From NCBI GenBank assembly GCA_902524535.1, contig CABZDR010000001.1:485001-549000 (forward strand): a stretch of DNA of 64,000 nucleotides, in the 5' to 3' direction. Below, one piece after another: positions 36,486 to 45,005 of this stretch. The DNA comes from an uncultured Pelagibacteraceae bacterium. Its GTDB lineage: Bacteria; Pseudomonadota; Alphaproteobacteria; Pelagibacterales; Pelagibacteraceae. A program made the position numbers and the translations under genes. The notes beneath the pieces are model-generated. The model was not told the DNA's origin, searched no databases, and saw only the letters and a list, made by a program, of their open reading frames with translations. How positions within the stretch are numbered: position 1 is the stretch's first letter; each line of letters opens with the position of its first letter.

Positions 36486-38150
36486 ATGAATTTGACAATT
36501 TATTTATCGTATTACGTAATAATAATAACATCGATAATTGGTTATGGTTTATTGTTTTTAAAAATATTTAAAAACACTATAGATATTGAGTTTGAGTATA
36601 ATTTACTTGGGAGCTTACTTTTTTTAATATTCCTATCATTCTTTACTCATTTTTTTTTAAGTCACGGGTATATTCATAATTTGATAATTTTATTTATAGG
36701 AATTATTTCATTTTTATTAAATTTTTCAAAAGAAAAAAAAAATATTAGAAATCATATAAAATACATTAGCATAATTTTTGGAATTCTTATCATAGCGCTT
36801 TTAACGCACAAAACTCACGATGATTTTCCCTATTATCATTTTCCTTACACTTATTATTTAACACAAGAAAATTTAGTAATAGGAGCTGGTCAACTTGTTC
36901 ATGCTTTTAGAACACCTTCATCAATTTTTTATCTTAATTCTTTATTTTACCTACCAATTATCGAATATTTTTTATTCAATATGGGTGCAATATTGATACT
37001 AGGATTTTCTAATTTAATATTAATTTTTAAATTAAAAAATGATTTTAAGAGCAAAAGATACGATTTTATTTTCTTTTTAACTCTCTTATCTTTTTTGTTT
37101 ATTAATATATTTTTTTACAGAATAGCCGAACATGGGACTGACCGATCTGCTCAAATATTAATTTTAATTTTATTTATTGAAGTTTTAAATTTTTACAGAA
37201 TGTCAATTAATAAAGAAAAAATTTTTACTAAAATTTTTATACTATTAGGTTTAATTATTACATTGAAAGCTTTCTATGTTTTATACTTATTGATTTTAAT
37301 TCCAATATTGATCGAAATAAAAAAAAGTAGATTATTTTTAAATTTTTTAAAGAATTTTTATTTTTATATTTTTTGTTCGGTTGGGTTTTTTCTAATATTA
37401 ATCAATATTTTCAATTCTGGTTGTTTTTTATACCCTGTAGCCATTACTTGTTTTACAAATCTCGAATGGTCATTATTTTACGAAGCAAAATCATCAAATG
37501 ATTGGTATGAACAATGGGCTAAGGCCGGTGCTGGTCCTAATCATAGAGTAAATGATCCAGAAAATTATATTAAAGGTTTTAATTGGGTTTCCAATTGGGT
37601 GGAGATGTACTTTTTTAATAAAGTAAGTGATTTTATTCTTGGTCTAGTTTTTTTATTGTTAGTAGTTTTATTTACGTTTTATTCAAAAAAAAAAACTTAT
37701 AAAAAAATAAAAAAACAAAATTATTATATCTATCTGATAGTTTTAATCTTGTTTTTTGAGTGGTTTTATAATCATCCTAGTCTTAGGTATGGAGGATATA
37801 GCTTAGTAGCACTAATAATGTTTATGCCTTTCTCTATATATATTTCACAATTTATCTCAATTAGGTTTTTAAAGGAAAAAATTGTTTTTTTAATTGCGTT
37901 ATCCTTGATAATCTTTGTTGGAAGGAATGTAAATAGAATTAACTATGAAATACAAACATATGACTATAAGATTTTTTCATATCCTTTTTATTACTTGGAT
38001 CAAGCTCATTTCAGAGTAGATAAATATTTTAATAGCATGTTAGTAAATTATCAAAATTGTGTAAAAAATAATGAAATAAATTGTGAGAGTTTAGAAGGAT
38101 TGTCTCTAAGTAAAAAAAATATTTACTATATCCTAAAAAGAGATAAATGA
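36486..38150 (+). CDS. Polytopic membrane protein of unknown function (GT-C-like?)
   Basis: A 554-residue protein with about ten to twelve hydrophobic helices. A conserved-looking loop, HDDFPYYHFPYTYYL, follows helix four, and a large periplasmic segment lies near residue 320 (NSGCFLYPVAITCF, NDWYEQW). An acidic or His-rich first large loop between helices is typical of GT-C transferases, which take sugars from polyprenyl phosphate donors. The neighbouring GtrB-like gene could supply such a donor. No family was firmly recognised; an O-antigen polymerase is another option. Confidence 0.5.
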   Translation: MNLTIYLSYYVIIITSIIGYGLLFLKIFKNTIDIEFEYNLLGSLLFLIFLSFFTHFFLSHGYIHNLIILFIGIISFLLNFSKEKKNIRNHIKYISIIFGILIIALLTHKTHDDFPYYHFPYTYYLTQENLVIGAGQLVHAFRTPSSIFYLNSLFYLPIIEYFLFNMGAILILGFSNLILIFKLKNDFKSKRYDFIFFLTLLSFLFINIFFYRIAEHGTDRSAQILILILFIEVLNFYRMSINKEKIFTKIFILLGLIITLKAFYVLYLLILIPILIEIKKSRLFLNFLKNFYFYIFCSVGFFLILINIFNSGCFLYPVAITCFTNLEWSLFYEAKSSNDWYEQWAKAGAGPNHRVNDPENYIKGFNWVSNWVEMYFFNKVSDFILGLVFLLLVVLFTFYSKKKTYKKIKKQNYYIYLIVLILFFEWFYNHPSLRYGGYSLVALIMFMPFSIYISQFISIRFLKEKIVFLIALSLIIFVGRNVNRINYEIQTYDYKIFSYPFYYLDQAHFRVDKYFNSMLVNYQNCVKNNEINCESLEGLSLSKKNIYYILKRDK

Positions 38151-38195
38151 TTATATTTAGAATATTAATGTACTAAAAAAATAAACTTTTAAAAA

Positions 38196-39242
38196 ATGAA
38201 AAAAAAAGTCGCTTTAATTTTTGGCATCACTGGCCAAGATGGATCTTATCTTGCTGAAATATTATTAAAAAAGAATTATATAGTTCATGGAGTCAAAAGG
38301 AGATCTTCAAGCATAAACACACTTAGAGTAGATCATATATACCAAGATCCTCATGATAAAAATTATAGGTTCAGACTTCACTATGGGGATGTTACAGATT
38401 CTCTATCAGTATCAAATATTATAAAAAAAATAAAACCAGATGAGGTATACAATTTAGCTGCCCAATCTCATGTTGCTGTATCTTTTGAGGTTCCTGAGTA
38501 TACAGCAAATGCTGATGCTCTAGGAGCTCTTAGAATATTAGAAGCAATAAAATTTCACAAATTAGAAAAAAAAACAAAGTTTTATCAGGCAGGAACTTCA
38601 GAAATGTATGGCAAAGTACAGAGCAAACCTCAAAATGAAAAAACTTCCTTTTATCCTTTAAGTCCATACGGTGTTGCAAAATTATATGCCCATTGGATTA
38701 CTAAAAATTACAGAGAAGCCTATAAAATTTTTGCTTGTAATGGAATTTTATTCAATCACGAAAGTCCAAGACGAGGTGAAACCTTTGTTACAAAAAAAAT
38801 TGTTTCTGCGCTTTGTAGAATTAAAGAAGGAAAGCAGAAAAAGTTATTTCTGGGTAACTTAAATTCAAAAAGAGATTGGGGTCATGCAAAAGATTATTGT
38901 TATGCAATGTGGAAAATGCTTCAACAAAAAAAACCTGATGATTACGTTATAGCTACAGGAAAACAATACTCTATTAAACAATTCATAAATTTAACATCAA
39001 AACAATTAAAGATGAAAGTTATTTGGAAAGGAAAAGGAATGAAGGAAAAAGGGTATAACGAGTTAGGATTTCCAATAATAGAGTGTGATAAAAATTATTT
39101 TAGACCGTTGGATGTAAATACCTTATTAGGTGATGCGAAAAAAGCAAGAAGACTGCTTAAATGGCAACCTAGAAGTGATATCAATTTATTAATTCATGAA
39201 ATGATCAAATCAGAATATGAAACATTAAATGCAATTGAATAA
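38196..39242 (+). CDS. gmd: GDP-mannose 4,6-dehydratase
   Basis: A 348-residue enzyme with unmistakable Gmd sequence: [92 protein letters not shown] (catalytic Tyr and Lys) and [18 protein letters not shown]. It converts GDP-mannose to GDP-4-keto-6-deoxymannose using NADP. It overlaps fcl by 14 nt, so the pair makes GDP-L-fucose for the surface glycan. No GDP-mannose synthesis genes are present in this window. Confidence 0.96.
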   Translation: MKKKVALIFGITGQDGSYLAEILLKKNYIVHGVKRRSSSINTLRVDHIYQDPHDKNYRFRLHYGDVTDSLSVSNIIKKIKPDEVYNLAAQSHVAVSFEVPEYTANADALGALRILEAIKFHKLEKKTKFYQAGTSEMYGKVQSKPQNEKTSFYPLSPYGVAKLYAHWITKNYREAYKIFACNGILFNHESPRRGETFVTKKIVSALCRIKEGKQKKLFLGNLNSKRDWGHAKDYCYAMWKMLQQKKPDDYVIATGKQYSIKQFINLTSKQLKMKVIWKGKGMKEKGYNELGFPIIECDKNYFRPLDVNTLLGDAKKARRLLKWQPRSDINLLIHEMIKSEYETLNAIE

Positions 39243-40167
39243 AAAAAGCAAAATATTCATCGCAGGTCATATAGGCATGGTGGGTTCATCCATTGTAAGA
39301 CACTTTAAAAAAAAAGGTTATAAAAATTTAATCTTAATAAATCGTAAAAATCTTGATTTAATAGATCAAAAAAAAACTTACTTGTTTATTAAAAAAAAAA
39401 AACCAGATTTTGTTATTATTGCTGCTGCAAAAGTGGGAGGTATCTCTGTTAATAGTGAGCAAAAAGCAAAATTTATTTACGAAAATATCATGATACAAAC
39501 AAATTTAATTCATTCATCCTTTTTAGCAGGTGTAAAAAAACTTATCTTCTTAGGATCTAGCTGCATTTATCCAAAGCATTCCAAACAACCAATTAAAGAA
39601 GAATATTTAATGACAGGCAAACTTGAAGAAACAAATGACGCATACTCTGTTGCTAAAATAGCCGGTTTTAAAATGTGTGAGTCTTACAACAAACAATATA
39701 AAACAAATTATATATGCTTAATGCCGACAAATTTATATGGACCTAATGATAATTATAATCTTAAAACATCTCATTTTTTTCCAGCTCTAATAGCAAAAAC
39801 ACATCTTGCTATAAAAAAAAATCTTAAAATGATAAAAATTTGGGGGGACGGAACTCCAAAAAGAGAATTAATGTATGTAGATGATCTTGCAGATGCTTGT
39901 GAATTTTTTTTAAAAAAAAAAACAAAACATTCATTAATCAATATTGGAAGCGGTGAGGAAAAATCAATTTTGGGATATTATAAATTTATTGCAAAAAAGC
40001 TTAATGTAAATTTAAAGATTAGTTTTGATAAAAAAAAACCAAATGGTACTCTAAGAAAAAAACTAGATTCAAGTCTAGCAAAAAAATATGGATGGAAATC
40101 AAAATATAACTTAAGTAAAGGTTTTGATTTAACTTATAAGGATTACATAAAAAAAGTTAATAGTTAG
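39229..40167 (+). CDS. fcl: GDP-L-fucose synthase
   Basis: A 312-residue epimerase/reductase. Motifs: [62 protein letters not shown] (catalytic Tyr and Lys), [14 protein letters not shown] and [11 protein letters not shown]. It epimerises carbons 3 and 5 and reduces the 4-keto group of the Gmd product with NADPH. The ATG at 39229 lies within the end of gmd. Together with gmd it marks a fucose branch distinct from the nonulosonic acid sets. Confidence 0.95.
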   Translation: MQLNKKSKIFIAGHIGMVGSSIVRHFKKKGYKNLILINRKNLDLIDQKKTYLFIKKKKPDFVIIAAAKVGGISVNSEQKAKFIYENIMIQTNLIHSSFLAGVKKLIFLGSSCIYPKHSKQPIKEEYLMTGKLEETNDAYSVAKIAGFKMCESYNKQYKTNYICLMPTNLYGPNDNYNLKTSHFFPALIAKTHLAIKKNLKMIKIWGDGTPKRELMYVDDLADACEFFLKKKTKHSLINIGSGEEKSILGYYKFIAKKLNVNLKISFDKKKPNGTLRKKLDSSLAKKYGWKSKYNLSKGFDLTYKDYIKKVNS

Positions 40168-40172
40168 TAAAA

Positions 40173-41060
40173 ATGAAAAAAGTTATAGTTGTGACAGGCG
40201 GATGTGGTTTTGTTGGAAGTAATTTAATAGAATATTTAATTAGAAAAACTGATAAAGATATAATTAGTTTAGATGATTATTCATCTGGAACAAAGAAAAA
40301 TCATATTAAGTCTAAAAGAATAAAATATATCAAAGGAAATACTAAAGAGATTGATAGAATTTTAAAAAAAAATGTTTCCAAAATTGACTCATTATTTCAT
40401 TTTGGTGAATTTTCAAGAATTTATCAAAGTTTTTTAAACATGAATAAGTGTATACAATCTAATTCAATTGGATCTAACGCGGTTTTTGATTTTTGTTTAA
40501 AACATAAGATTAGACTGATCTATTCAGCAACGTCTGCGTCTTTGGGTAATGGTGGAAAAGATAAAAATCTTTCTCCATACGCATTTACTAAAGCAAAAAA
40601 TTTGGAACTTTTAGACAATTTAAGAAGATGGTTTAATTTTAAGTATGAAGTAATATTTTTTTACAATGTTTATGGTCCCGGTCAAATTAAAAGAGGAAAC
40701 ATGTCAACTGTAATAGGAATTTTTGAGGATTGCTATATAAGAAACTTGCCGTTGCCAGTAGTTAAACCTGGTTCACAAACTAGAAGATTCACACACATAA
40801 CTGACACTATTAAGGTATGTTATAAGGCTTGGAAAAATAACAAATCTAGATTTTATAGTATCTCAAATAGAAACAGCTATACCATTCTAGAGGTCGCAAA
40901 AATGTTTGGAAAAAAAATCAAATTTTTACCCCCTAGAAAAGGTGAGAGATATGCATCAGCTTTATCGAACTTGAGTTTGTCAAATAAGATTTTTCGAACT
41001 TATGGCAAAATAAACTTAAAAGATTATATTAGGAATTTTGTAAAAAATACTGAAAAATAG
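40173..41060 (+). CDS. NAD-dependent epimerase/dehydratase
   Basis: A 295-residue extended SDR with VVTGGCGFVGSNLIEYL, ISLDDYSSGTKKNH, LFHFGEFSRIYQSF, and SPYAFTKAKNLELL holding the catalytic Tyr and Lys. It also has FYNVYGPGQI and RRFTHITDT. It is shorter than typical GalE, and its SATSASLGN serine segment is atypical. It probably acts on a GDP- or UDP-sugar, since it follows gmd-fcl with a 5-nt gap. It is the last protein gene of the island before the 5S rRNA. Confidence 0.8.
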   Translation: MKKVIVVTGGCGFVGSNLIEYLIRKTDKDIISLDDYSSGTKKNHIKSKRIKYIKGNTKEIDRILKKNVSKIDSLFHFGEFSRIYQSFLNMNKCIQSNSIGSNAVFDFCLKHKIRLIYSATSASLGNGGKDKNLSPYAFTKAKNLELLDNLRRWFNFKYEVIFFYNVYGPGQIKRGNMSTVIGIFEDCYIRNLPLPVVKPGSQTRRFTHITDTIKVCYKAWKNNKSRFYSISNRNSYTILEVAKMFGKKIKFLPPRKGERYASALSNLSLSNKIFRTYGKINLKDYIRNFVKNTEK

Positions 41061-41086
41061 TGATTTTTTTTGATTACAAAACTTTG

Positions 41087-41114
41087 TTTACATTAAATAA
41101 TTTATCTATATAAG
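41087..41114 (+). promoter_or_regulatory. Sigma70-like promoter of the 5S rRNA gene
   Basis: TTTACA at 41087-41092 and TATAAG at 41109-41114 are separated by 16 nt. Each matches the consensus at five of six positions. A 6-nt discriminator puts the start point at 41121, which is the first base of the 5S acceptor helix. This gives 5S its own promoter although it is detached from 16S-23S. Confidence 0.65.
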
Positions 41115-41120
41115 TTTTCC

Positions 41121-41234
41121 GCCGGTAATTATTGCGAAAGTGTTACACCCGATTCCATTCCGAACTCGGAAGTTAAGCCTTTCAGCGCCGATGGTACTTT
41201 GTCTTAAGATACGGGAGAGTAGGTCATTGCCGGC
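41121..41234 (+). rRNA. rrf: 5S ribosomal RNA
   Basis: About 114 nt. The ends pair over nine bases (GCCGGTAAT with ATTGCCGGC). Inside are hallmark 5S segments: CCCGATTCCATTCCGAACTC (loop B/helix III), GAAGTTAAG, CGCCGATGGTA and GGGAGAGTAGG. No 16S or 23S lies within 41 kb upstream. This fits the known SAR11 arrangement in which HVR2 separates 5S from the rest of the operon. Confidence 0.95.
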
Positions 41235-41245
41235 ATAAAAATCTT

Positions 41246-41371
41246 ATGAAAATAAAAAGTTCATTAAAATCTATCAAAAAAAGAGACCTCAACTCTAAAT
41301 TGGTCAGACGTAGAGGGAGAGTTTATATAATAAATAAAACTAATCCAAAGTTTAAAGCAAGACAGAAATAG
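41246..41371 (+). CDS. rpmJ: Ribosomal protein L36, zinc-free form
   Basis: A 41-residue protein missed by the ORF track, with [34 protein letters not shown] and RQK at the end, matching alphaproteobacterial L36. The zinc-binding Cys/His set of classical L36 is absent, so it is the C-minus form. It is a basic protein of the large subunit near the peptidyl-transferase region. The ATG comes only 11 nt after the 5S 3' end, and no terminator or clear Shine-Dalgarno lies between. It probably shares the 5S transcript. Confidence 0.93.
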   Translation: MKIKSSLKSIKKRDLNSKLVRRRGRVYIINKTNPKFKARQK

Positions 41372-41375
41372 TTAA

Positions 41376-41486
41376 ATGGATAATGAGGATCATCAGAAAA
41401 CTTGGAATAATTTCACGAAATTTGTATTGTGGGGAACTGTCGCTGTTGTAATAGTTTTGGTTCTAATGGCAATTTTCTTATTATAA
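41376..41486 (+). CDS. aa3-type cytochrome c oxidase subunit IV
   Basis: A 36-residue single-helix protein, too short for the ORF track. It has a polar N-terminus (DNEDHQKTWNNFTKF) and one membrane helix (VLWGTVAVVIVLVLMAIFLL). Alphaproteobacteria carry such a small bacterial aa3-type oxidase subunit IV directly upstream of the transhydrogenase genes, exactly the context seen here. It would sit in the inner membrane beside the cytochrome oxidase. It starts 4 nt after rpmJ and is followed 11 nt later by pntAA. Confidence 0.8.
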   Translation: MDNEDHQKTWNNFTKFVLWGTVAVVIVLVLMAIFLL

Positions 41487-41497
41487 GGTAAGTTATT

Positions 41498-42586
41498 ATG
41501 AAAATAGCTTCTCTTTCTGAAAATTTGAATCTTGAAAAAAGAGTGGCCATAACTCCAGATATAGTAAAAAAATACAGCTCCCTAGGTTTTGAAGTATTAC
41601 TCTCAAAAGATTATGGTATTCATTTAGGTTTCGATAATGATGATTATATATCTCAAGGGGCAAATATCTTTGAAAATGACAAAGATCTTTTGAGCAATTG
41701 CGATATAGTATTACAATTAGGCTTACCATCTGAAGATAATCTGTCTTTATTAAAAGAAAATCAAAATTTGATAGGGGTTTTAAATCCTTTCTTAAATAAA
41801 GAGAAGTTAGAAAAATTATCAAAAAGAAAAATAAATAATTTTTCATTGGAGTTGCTCCCAAGAATTACTAGAGCCCAATCAATGGATATTCTATCATCTC
41901 AAGCCAACCTTGCAGGATATAAAGCAGTAATCGAGTCATTTGCTAATTTTGAAAAAGCAATACCTATGATGATGACTGCTGCTGGAACAGTACCTGCAGC
42001 AAAAGTCTTGGTTGTCGGTGCGGGTGTTGCGGGTTTACAAGCTATAGCAACGGCAAAAAGAATGGGCGCCATTGTTTTTGCTACAGATGTTAGAATGGCA
42101 TCAAAAGAACAAGTTGAGAGTTTAGGTGGTAAATTTTTAACTGTAGAGGGATCTGAAAATCTTGAAACTGAGGGAGGTTATGCAAAAGAGGCCTCAGAAG
42201 AATTCAAAAAAAAACAAGAGGATTTGTTAAGTGAAACTTTGAAAAAAATTGATATAGTTATATGTACAGCATTGATACCTGGTAAGAAGGCCCCAGTAAT
42301 AATAAAAGAAAATATGATTAAAAATATGCAAATAGGATCTGTAATTTATGACTTAGCAGCCGTTCAGGGAGGAAATACAGCATACACGGAGGTTGATAAA
42401 ATAATTGATCATAACGGAGTAAAAATAATGGGGGAAATGAATATTTTAAATAAGCTACCTATTTCTGCATCAGCTTTGTACGCAAAAAATTTGTTTAATT
42501 TTGTATCAAATTTATTAGATAAAAAAACTAATAAAATTAATATAAATTTAGAGGACGAGATAATTGAAAAAACTTTAATTAAGTAA
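41498..42586 (+). CDS. pntAA: NAD(P) transhydrogenase alpha subunit, part 1 (NAD-binding)
   Basis: A 362-residue soluble dI component. It has MKIASLSENLNLEKRVAITP, LLPRITRAQSMDILSSQ, and AGTVPAAKVLVVGAGVAGLQ (NAD-binding loop). It continues MGAIVFATDVR, and VYDLAAVQGGNTAYT. It transfers hydride between NADH and NADP across the enzyme. The alpha subunit is split from its membrane part, as in other alphaproteobacteria. A Shine-Dalgarno-like AAGGTAAG precedes the ATG. It heads pntAA-pntAB-pntB. Confidence 0.93.
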   Translation: MKIASLSENLNLEKRVAITPDIVKKYSSLGFEVLLSKDYGIHLGFDNDDYISQGANIFENDKDLLSNCDIVLQLGLPSEDNLSLLKENQNLIGVLNPFLNKEKLEKLSKRKINNFSLELLPRITRAQSMDILSSQANLAGYKAVIESFANFEKAIPMMMTAAGTVPAAKVLVVGAGVAGLQAIATAKRMGAIVFATDVRMASKEQVESLGGKFLTVEGSENLETEGGYAKEASEEFKKKQEDLLSETLKKIDIVICTALIPGKKAPVIIKENMIKNMQIGSVIYDLAAVQGGNTAYTEVDKIIDHNGVKIMGEMNILNKLPISASALYAKNLFNFVSNLLDKKTNKININLEDEIIEKTLIK

Positions 42587-42589
42587 ATT

Positions 42590-42901
42590 ATGGAAATTGA
42601 TCCCTTTATTTTTAGATTAAGTATATTTATTTTATCAATCTTTGTCGGATATTATGTCGTTTGGAGCGTAACACCATCTTTACATACGCCCTTGATGTCA
42701 GTAACTAATGCTATCTCTTCAGTCATTATCGTTGGCGCTATAATTGCAGCTCTTGCTAGTAATGAAGGGGTCATTTTTACCTCATCGACTTTTTTTGGAT
42801 ATCTAGCAATCACTTTAGCAGCAGTAAATATTTTTGGTGGCTTCTTAGTTACTCAGAGGATGCTAGCAATGTATAAAAAAAAAAAGAAAGATAAAAAATG
42901 A
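42590..42901 (+). CDS. pntAB: NAD(P) transhydrogenase alpha subunit, part 2 (membrane)
   Basis: A 103-residue membrane protein with three to four helices. It includes LSIFILSIFVGYYVVWSVTP, LHTPLMSVTNAISSVIIVG, and FGYLAITLAAVNIFGGFLVTQRM, a typical PntA membrane signature. It supplies part of the proton path. The stop overlaps the pntB start by 4 nt, giving tight coupling. Confidence 0.93.
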   Translation: MEIDPFIFRLSIFILSIFVGYYVVWSVTPSLHTPLMSVTNAISSVIIVGAIIAALASNEGVIFTSSTFFGYLAITLAAVNIFGGFLVTQRMLAMYKKKKKDKK

Positions 42902-44295
42902 TATCGGCAAATTTATCTGCAACCTTTTATTTAATTTCAGGAGTGCTATTTATTCTTGCATTAAGAGGTTTATCTTCTCCAGAGACATCAAGACAAGGAA
43001 ATCTTTATGGTATAATTGGAATGGTGATAGCTATTACTGTTACTTTCCTCTCTGTTGGTAACTTCTCTTCTGGATTTTTTTATGTAATGGTTTTCCTTCT
43101 TGTTGGTGGTGCTATAGGAGCATTTATAGCATTTAAAATTCCAATGACTGCAATGCCTGAATTAGTGGCCGGCTTTCATAGTCTTGTCGGTCTTGCGGCG
43201 GTTTTTGTGGCAATCTCAGCTTTCATTAATCCTGAGGCTTTTAATCTTGGTTTCCCAGGTAAAATCAAACTTGCGAGTTTGATTGAGATGTCTATCGGAG
43301 CAGCTGTGGGAGCAATTACATTTTCGGGTTCAATTATAGCTTTCTTAAAACTTCAAGGCATCATGTCTGGCGCACCCATTACTTTTAAAGGTCAACATCT
43401 ACTGAATGCATTAATATTAATTTCCATTGTAATTCTAACTTATTTTTTGTGTATAACACAAAATTCTAATTTATTTTGGATCTTGATAGGCATTTCCTTC
43501 TTAATTGGTTTTTTATTGATAATTCCTATTGGAGGAGCAGATATGCCTGTCGTTATCTCAATGTTAAATTCTTATTCTGGTTGGGCTGCAGCAGGGATCG
43601 GATTTACTTTAGAAAATACCGCTCTAATCATTACCGGTGCTCTTGTTGGATCATCTGGGGCGATTCTATCATATATTATGTGTAAAGGAATGAATCGATC
43701 ATTCTTCAATGTTATCTTAGGAGGTTTTGGTGCTACAGATCAATCTTCAAAAGGTAAAAATAAAGAGCAAAAACCAGTCAAAAGTGGTAACGCAGATGAC
43801 GCAGCTTTTTTAATGAAAAATGCATCCTCAGTTATTATTGTGCCTGGATATGGTATGGCAGTCGCTCAAGCTCAACATGCTTTAAGAGAGATGGTTGATA
43901 CTTTAAAAAAAAATGGCATTAAAGTTTCGTACGCGATTCATCCAGTTGCAGGTCGTATGCCAGGACATATGAATGTATTACTTGCTGAAGCTAATGTACC
44001 TTATGATGAAGTTTTTGAATTAGAGGAAATTAATAACGATTTTGCTAATGCGGATGTCGCATTTGTAATTGGAGCAAATGATGTAACAAATCCTGTAGCA
44101 AAAACAGATCCTCAAAGTCCAATTTATGGAATGCCAGTTCTTGATGTTGAAAAATGTAAATCAGTTCTTTTTGTTAAAAGAAGTCTATCGCCAGGTTATG
44201 CAGGGATTGATAATGATCTTTTTTATAAAGAAAATACCCTCATGTTGTTTGCTGATGCGAAAAAAATGACAGAAGATATCACAAAAAATCTATAA
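42898..44295 (+). CDS. pntB: NAD(P) transhydrogenase beta subunit
   Basis: A 465-residue protein. Eight to nine N-terminal helices carry GFHSLVGLAAVFVAI and GADMPVVISMLNSYSGWAAA. The C-terminal NADP domain has VIIVPGYGMAVAQAQH, YAIHPVAGRMPGHMNVLLAEA, GANDVTNPVA and KRSLSPGYAGIDN. The enzyme uses the proton gradient to make NADPH from NADH. NADPH supply may be central in an organism with a reduced set of sugar pathways. Confidence 0.95.
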   Translation: MISANLSATFYLISGVLFILALRGLSSPETSRQGNLYGIIGMVIAITVTFLSVGNFSSGFFYVMVFLLVGGAIGAFIAFKIPMTAMPELVAGFHSLVGLAAVFVAISAFINPEAFNLGFPGKIKLASLIEMSIGAAVGAITFSGSIIAFLKLQGIMSGAPITFKGQHLLNALILISIVILTYFLCITQNSNLFWILIGISFLIGFLLIIPIGGADMPVVISMLNSYSGWAAAGIGFTLENTALIITGALVGSSGAILSYIMCKGMNRSFFNVILGGFGATDQSSKGKNKEQKPVKSGNADDAAFLMKNASSVIIVPGYGMAVAQAQHALREMVDTLKKNGIKVSYAIHPVAGRMPGHMNVLLAEANVPYDEVFELEEINNDFANADVAFVIGANDVTNPVAKTDPQSPIYGMPVLDVEKCKSVLFVKRSLSPGYAGIDNDLFYKENTLMLFADAKKMTEDITKNL

Positions 44296-44301
44296 CAATT
44301 A

Positions 44302-45000
44302 ATGAATACAAAGATATATTGCGATATTGCAGAACTAAATCAAATTAGAAAGTTTAATAAAAAGAAAATAGTAAAAGGTTTTACTACTAATCCAAGTTTA
44401 ATGAGAAAAGCTGGAGCAAAAGATTATAAAAATTACTCAAAAAATATTTTAAGAATTTGTAAAAAAAAGCCAGTATCACTTGAAGTTTTTGGTGATAAAT
44501 TTGATGAAATGATTGAACAAGGTTTAAAAATAAGCACTTGGGGGGAAAATGTCTATGTAAAAATACCTATTGTTAATTCTAGGGGAAAATTTACAGGCAA
44601 AGTTATAAAAAGATTAAACCAAAAGAAAATAAAATTGAATATAACTGCAGTCTATAATTCAAACCAGACAAAAAAGATTTTGAATGTAATTGATAAAAAA
44701 ACTCCAGTTATTATATCAATTTTTGTTGGTAGAGCCGCAGATGTTGGTAAGGATCCAATACCAGAGATTAAAAGAAGCATATCTATTTCAAAAAAACACA
44801 AAAATGTCAAAATTTTGTGGGCTAGTGTAAGAGAGCCTTATAATTTCATACAAGCCAAAAAATTAGGATGCAGCATAATAACAATACCTCCATCAATGAT
44901 TGAAAAAATTGAAAAGTTTGGAAAATCTTATCAGGATCTAACAATTAATACTGTAAAAGCTTTTTTAATTGATAGTAAAAAATCTAAATTTAGGATTTAA
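44302..45000 (+). CDS. tal: Transaldolase (TalC/fructose-6-phosphate aldolase-like)
   Basis: A 232-residue class I aldolase-fold protein of the short transaldolase group. It has IYCDIAELNQIRKF, IVKGFTTNPSLMRKAG, VSLEVFG, and NVYVKIPIVNS with the Schiff-base Lys. It also has LNITAVYNSNQT, FVGRAADVGKDP and ILWASVREPYNF. It exchanges three-carbon units in the pentose phosphate pathway, matching the tkt gene in region 3. It is divergent in details from canonical TalC, so aldolase activity on fructose 6-phosphate cannot be excluded. Confidence 0.87.
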   Translation: MNTKIYCDIAELNQIRKFNKKKIVKGFTTNPSLMRKAGAKDYKNYSKNILRICKKKPVSLEVFGDKFDEMIEQGLKISTWGENVYVKIPIVNSRGKFTGKVIKRLNQKKIKLNITAVYNSNQTKKILNVIDKKTPVIISIFVGRAADVGKDPIPEIKRSISISKKHKNVKILWASVREPYNFIQAKKLGCSIITIPPSMIEKIEKFGKSYQDLTINTVKAFLIDSKKSKFRI

Positions 45001-45005
45001 AGAAA

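Noticed and set aside
1-41060. Insertion sequences, integrases or CRISPR arrays in the island
   Set aside because: No transposase or recombinase motifs, terminal inverted repeats or regular spaced repeats were seen.
43476-43685. 69-residue plus-strand ORF inside pntB
   Set aside because: Alternative frame of a fully conserved gene.
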